In this document: piece by piece, positions 8,744 through 16,545 of the stretch
Layout: each line of letters opens with the position of its first letter
How positions within the stretch are numbered: position 1 is the first letter of the stretch
Origin: Serratia entomophila
GTDB taxonomy: Bacteria; Pseudomonadota; Gammaproteobacteria; Enterobacterales; Enterobacteriaceae
Direction: 5' to 3'
Assembly: GCF_021462285.1 (NCBI RefSeq)
Contig: NZ_CP082787.1
Location: forward strand, 3,472,001 to 3,536,000
Length of the DNA stretch: 64,000 nt
Notes under the pieces: generated by a model
Databases searched by the model: none
What the model saw: only the letters and a program-made list of their open reading frames with translations
What the model was told of the DNA's origin: nothing
Made by a program: the position numbers and the translations under genes

Positions 8744-10158
8744 GGCAAAAGCGGGAAACGCACCCGCACCAGTAAACCGCCCAGTTCGGCCGAACTCAGC
8801 AGCTCCGGGCGGGTGCCGTGATAAGCGGTAATGTCTTTCACCAGCGCCAGCCCCAGCCCGGCGCCCGGTTGGTCACCCACGTTGTCCAACCGGTGGAACG
8901 GCTGCAGCGCCTGGGCCTTGTCTTGCAAGGCGATGCCCGGGCCGCTGTCTTCGATCTCCAGCACCCCTTCCCCCGCCGATTTATTCAGCGTCAAACGCGC
9001 GGTGACCACGCCATTATGCGGTGTATATTTGAGCGCATTATCCAACAGGTTGGCGCACAGCTCAGTCAGCAACAGGGCTTCCCCGCCCACCCGACATACC
9101 GCCTCGCCCTCATAGCCTAAATCGATCCGCTTGCTGCGCGCCTGCGGCAGGCGCGAGAAACAGGCGTCGCGCAGCACCTGCGCCAAATTGACCGGTTCAA
9201 GCTTGCGATCGGCATGGCGCTCATGCGCTTTGAGGCGTGAGAGATAAAGCAGGCGATCGGTTAACGCCACGGTATGATCCAGCGTGGCGCTCATCGCCAG
9301 CAGGCTTTCTCGCCACTGCTGCGGCCTGTCGCTGGCCAGCGCGACGCCGACCTGGGTTTTCAACACCGCCAGCGGCGTGCGCAACTGGTGTGAGGCGTCG
9401 GCGCTGAAGCGCTCCTGGCGCGCCACCATTACCCGCAGCCGCTCGATGTAACGGTTAAACGCCAACAGCAGCGGCTGCATCTCCGACCAGGGCAGCACCC
9501 TAGGCAACGGCGTCAGTTCGCCCGGATCGCGCCGCAGCATAATGCCGGACAGCTTGCGCATCGGCTTCAATACCCGTTTGAGCAAGGCAAACGCCAGGAT
9601 CAGGGTTAACATCACCACCGTTCCCTGGCTCAGCAACGCCGCAATCATCATCTGGCGCGCCAGATAGCGGCGCGACTCCAGCGTTTCCGCCACCAGAATG
9701 GTCGCCATACCGTTAACCCCGGACTCGTTGACCGGCTGATACAGTGCCGCCACGCGTATCGGCCGGCCCAGATATTCCGCGTCATAGAAATGCACCAGCG
9801 CCGGATAGAGGCTGGAGCGCGGGATATGTGGCGGCAGCGGCGGCAGATCGTCATAGCCCGAAATGCTTTTGCCCTGTGGGGAAATCACTTCGTAATACAG
9901 CTGGTCATTCATATTGCGTTCGAAGCTGTCGAGCACCACATAAGGCACGTCCACCGCCAGGCGGCCTTCGCGCACCACCAAGCGCTCCGCCACGGTGCGC
10001 GCCGACGCCAACAACGTGCGGTCATAGGCCAGCGTCGCGGCGCTCATCGCGCTGAAATAATGGGTGTAAATCGAAATGCCGCCCAGCACCAACAGCGGCA
10101 GGCCAAAGAACAGCAGCAACTGATAGAACAGCGAACGCGGCGCGTTAAACCACCGCAT
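8740..10158 (-). CDS. tctE: Tricarboxylate-sensing histidine kinase TctE
   Basis: Inner-membrane sensor kinase, 472 residues. Membrane segments lie at about 13-34 and 170-193 and flank a periplasmic sensor region of roughly 135 residues. A HAMP-like linker leads to the HisKA box FSADASHQLRTPLAVLK with phospho-acceptor His257. The HATPase_c domain follows, with LCANLLDNALKYTPHNG (N box), DSGPGI (G1) and GAGLGLALVKDI (G2). It overlaps the upstream regulator tctD by 14 bases. The assignment rests on the fold plus the adjacent tctCBA transporter, which this pair controls in Salmonella. The Ala/Leu-rich C-terminus is normal for the QseC/TctE subfamily. Confidence 0.88.
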   Translation of the reverse strand: MRWFNAPRSLFYQLLLFFGLPLLVLGGISIYTHYFSAMSAATLAYDRTLLASARTVAERLVVREGRLAVDVPYVVLDSFERNMNDQLYYEVISPQGKSISGYDDLPPLPPHIPRSSLYPALVHFYDAEYLGRPIRVAALYQPVNESGVNGMATILVAETLESRRYLARQMMIAALLSQGTVVMLTLILAFALLKRVLKPMRKLSGIMLRRDPGELTPLPRVLPWSEMQPLLLAFNRYIERLRVMVARQERFSADASHQLRTPLAVLKTQVGVALASDRPQQWRESLLAMSATLDHTVALTDRLLYLSRLKAHERHADRKLEPVNLAQVLRDACFSRLPQARSKRIDLGYEGEAVCRVGGEALLLTELCANLLDNALKYTPHNGVVTARLTLNKSAGEGVLEIEDSGPGIALQDKAQALQPFHRLDNVGDQPGAGLGLALVKDITAYHGTRPELLSSAELGGLLVRVRFPLLP

Positions 10159-10819
10159 TGCACAATTCCAGACTGTAACCCAGCCCGCGCAGCGTCACGA
10201 TCGCCACATCGCCGCCCTGCAGCTTTTTCCGCAGCCGGTGAACGTAGAGTTCAATGCTTTCCGGGTTGGCTTCATCGGACAGGGTAAACACCTGCTCGAA
10301 CAGCTGCTGTTTGGCCACCGGCCGGCCGCGCCGATGCATCAGCGCCGTCAACACCGCCAACTCCCGCGGCGTCAGAGCCAAGGGTTTTCCCTCCAGCAAG
10401 AAATAGCCTTCGTCATGGTAGGTCAGCGCACCATACTGCAGCGTCAGTTGGGCAACGCCGGCGCTGCGGCGCAGCAACGCGCGAATGCGCGCCTCCAGTT
10501 CATCCAGCTCGAACGGCTTGGTGAGATAATCGTCGGCCCCGAGGTTCAACCCTTTCACCCGATCGGCGACGTCGGTGCGCGCCGTCAGCAGCAGCACCGG
10601 CAGGTCTTGCCCGCGCTTGCGCAAGCGCGCCAGCAGATCCAGACCGTTCAGGCGCGGCAGCGCCACGTCCAACACCACCAGGCCATAGCATTCATTCAGC
10701 AGCAGATGATCGGCCGCCAGCCCGTCCGGGGCGACGTCCACGGCAAAGCCGGCGCCGGTCAGCGCCTTCTGCAACCAATGGGATAACTCGGGGTGATCCT
10801 CAACCAATAACAGACGCAT
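10145..10819 (-). CDS. tctD: Response regulator TctD (OmpR/PhoB type)
   Basis: A 224-residue DNA-binding response regulator. The receiver domain occupies residues 1-115, with the acidic pair in LLVEDH, the phospho-acceptor Asp51 in VVLDVALPR, and the conserved Lys in DDYLTKPFELDEL. The C-terminal winged helix spans about 130-220 (LTPRELAVLTALMHR, SIELYVHRLRKKL). The ATG at 10819 follows a GGAAA ribosome-binding site; an upstream ATG at 10846 adds nine unconserved residues. The gene is coupled to tctE by overlap and points away from tctCBA, which it is expected to activate when TctE senses citrate or other tricarboxylates. Confidence 0.9.
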   Translation of the reverse strand: MRLLLVEDHPELSHWLQKALTGAGFAVDVAPDGLAADHLLLNECYGLVVLDVALPRLNGLDLLARLRKRGQDLPVLLLTARTDVADRVKGLNLGADDYLTKPFELDELEARIRALLRRSAGVAQLTLQYGALTYHDEGYFLLEGKPLALTPRELAVLTALMHRRGRPVAKQQLFEQVFTLSDEANPESIELYVHRLRKKLQGGDVAIVTLRGLGYSLELCNAVV

Positions 10820-10982
10820 TTTTCCATTCCATTGATTCCGCTGCATAAGCAGGCGCCGACATGGCGCCCGTTAACAGTTCGATAACAGAAGAATGGCATG
10901 GAAAATAAATGGATAGAAGAGTGGTTCAGCGCCAGTTTTGAGAGCTGTCACATAATTATGCAGCGCCAGCCCGGCCGCTGTT

Positions 10983-11312
10983 TTAGCTATGCGTCATTGC
11001 GCAGCCCACCAACGCGATATCAAACACCGGTCGCAGTTTAGCGGGGCTGAACGGCGGTGAAATCAGCACCGAGCGGTTATTCGCGGCAAACACCACGTCC
11101 AGGCCGGTGACGCAGGCGGTCATTTGGCAAATGTGTTTCTCACCGCTGTCGCTGGTGAAGTGCAGTTCAAAAAAACCGATCTCCGGGCGGAGATGCTTCA
11201 GCCGGCAGCGGCCTGAGCCGCCGGCCATTTCAGCATAGGCCTCCGGTAACATTTTTATGGCCCTTACTTTTTCGCTATTCCTGCCACCGAATAACTTCCC
11301 TAATAAAAACAT
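10983..11312 (-). CDS. Hypothetical protein between tctD and tctC
   Basis: I do not recognise this 109-residue protein. It begins MFLLGKLFGGRNSEKVRAIK, has no clear signal peptide or membrane helix, and contains three isolated Cys (GRCRLK, HICQMT, VGCAMT). The ATG has a modest GGA-type ribosome-binding site in GGACGCATTGCT. It lies inside the regulator-transporter divergent region of the tct locus, 163 bases before tctD and in the same direction. It may be carried on the tctDE transcript or have its own promoter. A role in tricarboxylate use would be guesswork. Confidence 0.6.
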   Translation of the reverse strand: MFLLGKLFGGRNSEKVRAIKMLPEAYAEMAGGSGRCRLKHLRPEIGFFELHFTSDSGEKHICQMTACVTGLDVVFAANNRSVLISPPFSPAKLRPVFDIALVGCAMTHS

Positions 11313-11603
11313 AGCAATGCGTCCGAAATCATTTTAATTTTTGTTATTTTACCCCAAAAAGAATGAGATAAAGCTGATATTACACAGGTTTTAATTGAGA
11401 TTTAAGGCCTGTTCTTGCACCGGCATATATGCTAGCGCTGCGCAATCTGCGCCAGTCTGCCGCGTTTTCCCCCGGACAGGCGACGCATATCACATCCTGC
11501 AAACTTTCCCGACGGCTGAAAGCTAAATGAAAGGTTATTGATTTAACAATCCAGCAACCGCACCCGGCGGGATCGATAACCAGACAATACCGAGGGGAAG
11601 ACA
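11313..11603. promoter_or_regulatory. tctCBA upstream region
   Basis: 291 bases without a convincing gene. It is AT-rich next to the hypothetical gene (11320-11390) and should hold the tctC promoter and TctD sites. A 74-codon frame on the minus strand is biased like a shadow and is not called. I could not pick out a clear direct repeat for TctD by eye. Confidence 0.5.
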
Positions 11604-12584
11604 ATGAAAAAAATAATTACCCGTACTCTGACCGCGACCGCGCTGCTGCTGGCTGCCGGTCAGGCCTTTGCCCTGGAAGCGCCCAAACGCACCGAATGCA
11701 TCGCCCCCGCCAAGCCCGGCGGCGGCTTCGATCTCACCTGCAAGCTGATCCAGGTTTCGCTGCAGGAAACCAAGGCTATCGACAAACCGATGCGCGTCAC
11801 CTATATGCCCGGCGGCGTTGGCGCGGTGGCGTATAACGCCATCGTCGCGCAGCGGCCGGCGGAGTTCGGCACCGTGGTGGCCTTTTCCGGCGGTTCGCTG
11901 CTCAACCTTTCACAGGGCAAGTTCGGCCGCTACAGCGTGGATGACGTCAAATGGCTGGCGGCCGTCGGCACCGACTACGGCATGATCGCGGTACGCGCCG
12001 ACTCGCCGTACCAGACGCTGAAAGACCTGATGGAAGCCTTTAAAAAGGATCCCAACAGCGTGGTGTTCGGCGCCGGCGCGTCTATCGGCAGCCAGGACTG
12101 GATGAAAACCGCTCTGCTGGCGCGCGAGGTCGGCGTTGACCCGCACAAGATGCGCTACGTGGCGTTTGAAGGCGGCGGCGAGCCGGTTACCGCGCTGCTG
12201 GGCAACCATATTCAGGCGGTCTCCGGCGATCTGAGCGAAATGGTGCCCTATCTGCAGGGCGATAAAATCCGCGTGCTGGCGGTCTATTCCGAGCAGCGCC
12301 TGCCGGGCCAGTTGGCCGAGGTGCCCACCGCCAGGGAGCAGGGCTACAACCTGGTATGGCCGATTATCCGCGGCTTCTACGTCGGCCCGAAGGTCAGCGA
12401 CGAGGAGTACCAATGGTGGGTCGACACCTTCCAGAAAATGATGACCACCGAAGAGTTCAAAAAACAGCGCGATCTGCGCGGCCTGTTTGAATTCAACATG
12501 ACCGGCAAAGAGCTGGACGCCTACGTCAAAAACCAGGTCAACCAATACCGCGAGCAGGCGAAGGTCTTCGGCCTGGCCAAGTAA
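11604..12584 (+). CDS. tctC: Tripartite tricarboxylate transporter binding protein TctC
   Basis: Periplasmic substrate-binding protein of the TTT family, 326 residues, which delivers citrate or related tricarboxylates to the TctA/TctB membrane complex. A Sec signal peptide occupies residues 1-23 (MKKIITRTLTATALLLAAGQ, cut after AFA). The mature protein begins LEAPKRTECIAPAKPGGGFD, where the PGGGFD loop is the hallmark of ligand binding in these proteins. MRVTYMPGGVGAVAYN and FGAGASIGSQD complete the two lobes. A strong GAGGGGAAG ribosome-binding site precedes the ATG. tctB follows 15 bases downstream. Confidence 0.93.
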   Translation: MKKIITRTLTATALLLAAGQAFALEAPKRTECIAPAKPGGGFDLTCKLIQVSLQETKAIDKPMRVTYMPGGVGAVAYNAIVAQRPAEFGTVVAFSGGSLLNLSQGKFGRYSVDDVKWLAAVGTDYGMIAVRADSPYQTLKDLMEAFKKDPNSVVFGAGASIGSQDWMKTALLAREVGVDPHKMRYVAFEGGGEPVTALLGNHIQAVSGDLSEMVPYLQGDKIRVLAVYSEQRLPGQLAEVPTAREQGYNLVWPIIRGFYVGPKVSDEEYQWWVDTFQKMMTTEEFKKQRDLRGLFEFNMTGKELDAYVKNQVNQYREQAKVFGLAK

Positions 12585-12599
12585 CACGAGGGGAAAAGC

Positions 12600-13031
12600 A
12601 TGAGCGATCGTATTTTTGCCGGCTTCTGGCTGCTGCTGTGCATCGGTGGCCTGTTCATCGGTTGGGGCATCCAGAGCGAGTACAGCTATGAGCCGCTGGG
12701 GCCGCGCCCTTTCCCGCTGGCGATCCTCGGCCTGATGGCGCTGTGTGCGGCGTTGCTGTTGCTGAACAGGCCGCAGACGGTGGAGTGGCCGCACAATAAG
12801 GTGATGCAGCGGCTGCTGGTGCTGGTTATCACGCTGGTGCTGTACGCCTGGGGCTTTGAATGGCTGGGCTTCCCGCTGGCGACCGCGCTGCTGACCTTCA
12901 GCATCGGCCTGCTGTTTCAGGCCAGCCTGCCGGCGGCGGCGATATCCGGCGTCATCATGGGCGTTGCGCTGTATTACGCCTTTGACCAATTACTTGATGT
13001 CACACTGCCGCTCGGCGTTTGGCTGAGCTAA
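12600..13031 (+). CDS. tctB: Tripartite tricarboxylate transporter small membrane subunit TctB
   Basis: The four-helix small subunit of the TTT transporter, 143 residues. Helices lie at about 6-24, 39-55, 74-90 and 95-135, with the family turn YEPLGPRPFPLAILGL between the first two. It is poorly conserved in this family in general, so the call rests on size, topology and the fixed tctC-tctB-tctA order. A GAGGGGAAAA ribosome-binding site precedes the ATG, and the stop is 11 bases before the tctA start. Confidence 0.9.
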   Translation: MSDRIFAGFWLLLCIGGLFIGWGIQSEYSYEPLGPRPFPLAILGLMALCAALLLLNRPQTVEWPHNKVMQRLLVLVITLVLYAWGFEWLGFPLATALLTFSIGLLFQASLPAAAISGVIMGVALYYAFDQLLDVTLPLGVWLS

Positions 13032-13042
13032 CGGGGACGATG

Positions 13043-14560
13043 ATGGAAACCTGGATGTATTTGACCCAAGGGTTCGAGGTGGCGCTGGTGCCGCAGAACC
13101 TGATTATCGCCCTGATCGGCTGCTTCGTCGGCACCATCGTCGGGCTGCTGCCGGGCCTGGGGCCGATCAACGGCGTGGCGATCCTGCTGCCGCTGGCGTT
13201 CGCCCTCAAGCTGCCGGCCGAGTCTGCGCTGATCCTGCTGGCGACGGTGTATATCGGCTGCGAATACGGCGGGCGCATTTCCTCGATCCTGCTCAACGTG
13301 CCGGGCGACGCGGCGGCGATCATGACCGCGCTGGACGGCTACCCGATGGCGCAGCAAGGGCGCGCCGGCGTGGCGCTGTCGATTTCGGCGGTCAGCTCTT
13401 TCGTCGGCTCAATGATCGCCATCGGCGGCATCATCCTGTTCGCCCCGCTGCTGGCGCGCTGGTCGCTGGCCTTCGGCCCGGCGGAGTACTTTGCCCTGAT
13501 GGTGTTCGCCATCGCCTGTCTCGGCAGCATGATGAGCCAGAACCCGCTGAAGTCGCTGCTGGCTGCCCTGATCGGCCTGGGGCTGGCGACGGTGGGCGTG
13601 GACGCCAACACCGGCGTGTACCGTTTCACCTTCGACAGCGTGCACCTCTCCGACGGCGTGCAGTTTATCGTGGTGGTGATCGGTCTGTTCTCGGTCAGTG
13701 AAATCCTGCTGATGCTGGAAAGCACCAGCGCCGGGCAAAAGCTGGTGCGCAAGACCGGCCGCCTGCTGTTCAACCGCAAAGAGGCCTCCGAGTGCGTGGG
13801 CCCGACCCTGCGCTCGTCGGTGATCGGCTTCTTCGTCGGCATCCTGCCGGGCGCCGGCGCCACCATCGCCAGCGCGTTGACCTACATGACCGAGAAAAAA
13901 ATCAGCGGCAACAGCGACAGCTTCGGCAAGGGCGATATCCGCGGCGTAGCGGCGCCGGAAGCGGCCAACAACGCCTCGGCCTGCGGCTCGTTTATTCCGA
14001 TGCTGACGCTGGGCGTGCCGGGTTCCGGCACTACCGCGGTGATGATGGGCGCGTTGACGCTGTACAACATTACCCCCGGCCCGGCGATGTTCACCGAACA
14101 GCCGGATATCGTCTGGGGGCTGATCGCCGCATTGCTGATCGCCAACGTCATCTTGCTGATCATGAACCTGCCGCTGGTTGGCCTGTTCACCCGCATGCTG
14201 ACCATTCCGCTGTGGTTCCTGGTGCCGGCGATCGCCGCCGTCTCGGCGGTTGGCGTCTATGCGGTGCACAGCACCACCTTTGATCTGCTGTTGATGGTGG
14301 GACTAGGGGTGTTCGGCTACATTTTGCGGAAAATGCATTTCCCGATGTCGCCGCTTATTCTGGGCTTCGTGCTGGGTGAAATGCTGGAGCAGAACCTGCG
14401 CCGCGCGCTATCGATCAGCAACGGCGAGTTCGGCATTCTGTGGAGCAGCGGCATCGCGCAAACGCTGCTGGTGCTGGCGGTGGCGGTTTTGGTGCTGCCG
14501 CTGTTGCTGCGCGGGGTACGCAAGCGCCGCCGGCTGGCGGAAACGGCCAAGGCCGAATAG
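13043..14560 (+). CDS. tctA: Tripartite tricarboxylate transporter large permease TctA
   Basis: The large, multi-helix permease subunit, 505 residues. It carries the two TctA glycine-rich signatures, VGLLPGLGPINGVAILLPL near the N-terminus and VGILPGAGATIASALTYMTE in the middle, plus CGSFIPMLTLGVPGSGTTAV. Two adjacent ATGs at 13040 and 13043 are possible. I use 13043 because it sits better after GGGGA and gives METWMYL, like the Salmonella protein. The frame is open further upstream to a TTG at 13019 inside tctB. Together with TctB and TctC it imports tricarboxylates using an ion gradient. A strong terminator follows. Confidence 0.94.
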   Translation: METWMYLTQGFEVALVPQNLIIALIGCFVGTIVGLLPGLGPINGVAILLPLAFALKLPAESALILLATVYIGCEYGGRISSILLNVPGDAAAIMTALDGYPMAQQGRAGVALSISAVSSFVGSMIAIGGIILFAPLLARWSLAFGPAEYFALMVFAIACLGSMMSQNPLKSLLAALIGLGLATVGVDANTGVYRFTFDSVHLSDGVQFIVVVIGLFSVSEILLMLESTSAGQKLVRKTGRLLFNRKEASECVGPTLRSSVIGFFVGILPGAGATIASALTYMTEKKISGNSDSFGKGDIRGVAAPEAANNASACGSFIPMLTLGVPGSGTTAVMMGALTLYNITPGPAMFTEQPDIVWGLIAALLIANVILLIMNLPLVGLFTRMLTIPLWFLVPAIAAVSAVGVYAVHSTTFDLLLMVGLGVFGYILRKMHFPMSPLILGFVLGEMLEQNLRRALSISNGEFGILWSSGIAQTLLVLAVAVLVLPLLLRGVRKRRRLAETAKAE

Positions 14561-14563
14561 CAA

Positions 14564-14597
14564 AACGGGCGGGATGATACCCCGCCCGTTCTTTTTA
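14564..14597 (+). terminator. Terminator after tctCBA
   Basis: AACGGGCGGG and CCCGCCCGTT form a perfect ten-pair stem with a seven-base loop, followed by CTTTTT. It lies between tctA and the convergent acetyltransferase gene, and probably ends the tct transcript. Confidence 0.85.
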
Positions 14598-15224
14598 ACG
14601 GCGCATGGCCGCCATCAACCCCTCTAACGCATCGATATCATCATCGGCCAGCGCCGGCTGGATCTGCGCAAACGCTGCCTCAGATAGTTCATAAACCTGC
14701 AGGGCCAGCAAACGCGCGATGGTTTCCGGCGCAAATCGCCAACGGATAAAGCGCGCCGGATTACCGCCGACGATGGCATAAGGCTCGACATCGCCGGTCA
14801 CCACGCTGCCGGCGGCGACGATCGCCCCCTCGCCAACGCTGACGCCCGGCATCAGCATGGCCCGCATGCCGATCCAGCAGCCGTCGCCCAACCGGGTATC
14901 CCCTTTGGGCTGGTAAGCCTGCTGAATACTGGCCATAAACGGATACAGGCTCAGCCAGTCGATGCGATGGGTATGATTGCCGCCCATCAGGATCACCGCT
15001 TCGGCCGCGATGCAGACGTAATCGCCGATCAGCAGTCGGTCTATCGGCCCCAGCGGCTGCCATTGCCGGCTGACCGCATCGCCGTGCAGATAGCGCACCA
15101 CCGAACGTTCAAAGCCGCTATCCCAGCAGTGGCTGTAATAGCTGTGGGTACCCTTGACGATAATGTTGGGGTTGGTCACCGTCTGGTGCAGCAGCTCGGT
15201 TTTGGACCAGTGTTTTTCTGACAT
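14595..15224 (-). CDS. CatB-like xenobiotic acetyltransferase (left-handed beta helix)
   Basis: A 209-residue hexapeptide-repeat acetyltransferase of the xenobiotic acetyltransferase group, which includes CatB chloramphenicol and Vat streptogramin acetyltransferases. The N-terminal [17 protein letters not shown], the [15 protein letters not shown] segment with the catalytic-type His, and the coil repeats [20 protein letters not shown] and [13 protein letters not shown] all match that family. The enzyme would transfer acetyl from acetyl-CoA to a hydroxyl group; the acceptor cannot be told from sequence. The ATG at 15224 follows AAGAGAAAG; eleven upstream in-frame residues are not used. It is a chromosomal gene without mobile surroundings. 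Confidence 0.8.
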   Translation of the reverse strand: MSEKHWSKTELLHQTVTNPNIIVKGTHSYYSHCWDSGFERSVVRYLHGDAVSRQWQPLGPIDRLLIGDYVCIAAEAVILMGGNHTHRIDWLSLYPFMASIQQAYQPKGDTRLGDGCWIGMRAMLMPGVSVGEGAIVAAGSVVTGDVEPYAIVGGNPARFIRWRFAPETIARLLALQVYELSEAAFAQIQPALADDDIDALEGLMAAMRR

Positions 15225-15273
15225 GGCGCTTTCTCTTGTTTCAGGAATAAGAGCCACGGAACTGAATGTCTGT

Positions 15274-15302
15274 GGCCGTGTTTTCGTTCACCAAACACGG
15301 CC
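15274..15302. other. Perfect inverted repeat downstream of an EamA gene
   Basis: GGCCGTGTTT and AAACACGGCC are perfect ten-base arms around a nine-base loop in the 157-base gap between the EamA stop (15382) and the acetyltransferase start. No U-tract follows on either strand, so it is a structured RNA element, a Rho-related stop, or a DNA operator rather than a classical terminator. Confidence 0.5.
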
Positions 15303-15381
15303 CGATTAAGCGATGAGCGCCCGTTTCAACCTTGGGTTATCGATCATTGTTGTTTCTCCTTCAGGGCCCGATGGTAACAAA

Positions 15382-16377
15382 TCAGGCCTGTGCCGTCTTG
15401 CTCTTCAGCAACAACACCCCACCCATCACCAGCGCGCTGCCCAACAGCTGCAGCTGATTCATGCTCTCCCCCAGCAGCAGATAGGCGATCGCCGCGGTGA
15501 ACACCAGCTCCAGCGACAGGATCAGGTTGGCCACCGCCAACGGCAGGGTTTTCAGGCTGATATTGTAGAGGCCAAAGCCGAGCAGCGTCGGCCCGGCGGC
15601 CAGCGTCAACAGCAGCAGCCAACCGCCCCACTGTACGCCCTGCGCGCTGTGCGACAGGAACCACAGATCGCCCGCCATACCCTGAAACGCCGCCAGCGGA
15701 TACGCCGTCAGCGCCGCATTGAACAGCAGCTGATACAGCGCAGAAAAGCCAAAGACGTACAAAATGGTGTTCCATACCGGGTAGCCGCGTTCGCTGGCGA
15801 CGCGCCCGCCCAGGGTATACAGCGTATAGCCGATGCCGGACAGCATGCCCACCAGCAGCCCCAGCAGATCAAAACGGCTGTGGCCCATGCTGTCGCCGTT
15901 GCTGACCAGGAAGCAGCCGCCCAGGCTGATGACGATCACCAACAGCTGGCGCAGCGTCAGGCGCTCGCTGTACATCACCCAGCCGAGAAACACCGTAAAG
16001 CCTACCGAGCAATAGGTCAGAATGGTCGCCACCGACGCGCCGTTCAATGCCACCGACAGCGTCCACAGGCTGTTGAACAGCGCCAGCAACAGGCCGTAAA
16101 TCGCATAAAACGCCACCTGCTCACGCCGCAGGCGCGCCCACTGCGGTTTCACCAGCAACAGCAGCGGCAACAGCACCAGCGCTACCAGCGCCGCGCGCCA
16201 GAAAGCCAGTACGAAAGTCGGCAGATGATAGTACTCGGTCAGCGCGCGGATAATGATGGCGGTAAAGGCCAACAGCATGGCGCTGATAATGGCGATCGCA
16301 TAGCCCTGGCTGCTGCCCTGGAAAATACGCGCGCCGGGAAACGCCGGCCGGGCGGAAACACCTGACGGTAATGACAT
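15382..16377 (-). CDS. EamA/DMT-family transporter, paired with MocR
   Basis: A 331-residue ten-helix exporter. After a 25-residue cytoplasmic N-terminus the first EamA repeat starts AIAIISAMLLAFTAIIIRAL and includes FWRAALVALVLLPLLLL. The second starts LGLLVGMLSGIGYTLYTLGG and ends LGSALVMGGVLLLKSK. The ATG has a GAGGATGTC ribosome-binding site. It diverges from a MocR-type regulator (16546), a common pairing in which the PLP-binding regulator controls the neighbouring transporter. The substrate is probably an amino acid, amine or vitamer by analogy, but this is inference. Confidence 0.85.
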   Translation of the reverse strand: MSLPSGVSARPAFPGARIFQGSSQGYAIAIISAMLLAFTAIIIRALTEYYHLPTFVLAFWRAALVALVLLPLLLLVKPQWARLRREQVAFYAIYGLLLALFNSLWTLSVALNGASVATILTYCSVGFTVFLGWVMYSERLTLRQLLVIVISLGGCFLVSNGDSMGHSRFDLLGLLVGMLSGIGYTLYTLGGRVASERGYPVWNTILYVFGFSALYQLLFNAALTAYPLAAFQGMAGDLWFLSHSAQGVQWGGWLLLLTLAAGPTLLGFGLYNISLKTLPLAVANLILSLELVFTAAIAYLLLGESMNQLQLLGSALVMGGVLLLKSKTAQA

Positions 16378-16445
16378 GACATCCTCAAAAACTACGGGAA
16401 AACGCTCAGGGGCAGATTCTAGCGCGGCGTTTTTTTACCGCCATA

Positions 16446-16478
16446 GCCACTTTACCCCAATGTTATGCAGGCCACTTT
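16446..16478 (+). promoter_or_regulatory. Direct repeat, possible MocR operator
   Basis: GCCACTTT occurs twice, at 16446-16453 and 16471-16478, 25 bases apart start to start, inside the EamA/MocR divergent promoter region. Direct repeats at helical spacing are typical of MocR-family binding sites. An inverted TACCCC/GGGGTA pair lies around them. Confidence 0.4.
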
Positions 16479-16545
16479 TCTCCGTTTTAAGCCCGCCAGG
16501 CTTGGGGTATAGTAAAATTTATCACCACGACCGGGCCAATTTCAC

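Noticed and set aside
11380..11604. 74-codon minus-strand ORF in the tctC upstream region
   Set aside because: No ribosome-binding site, no family resemblance, and it covers the region that must hold the tctC promoter.
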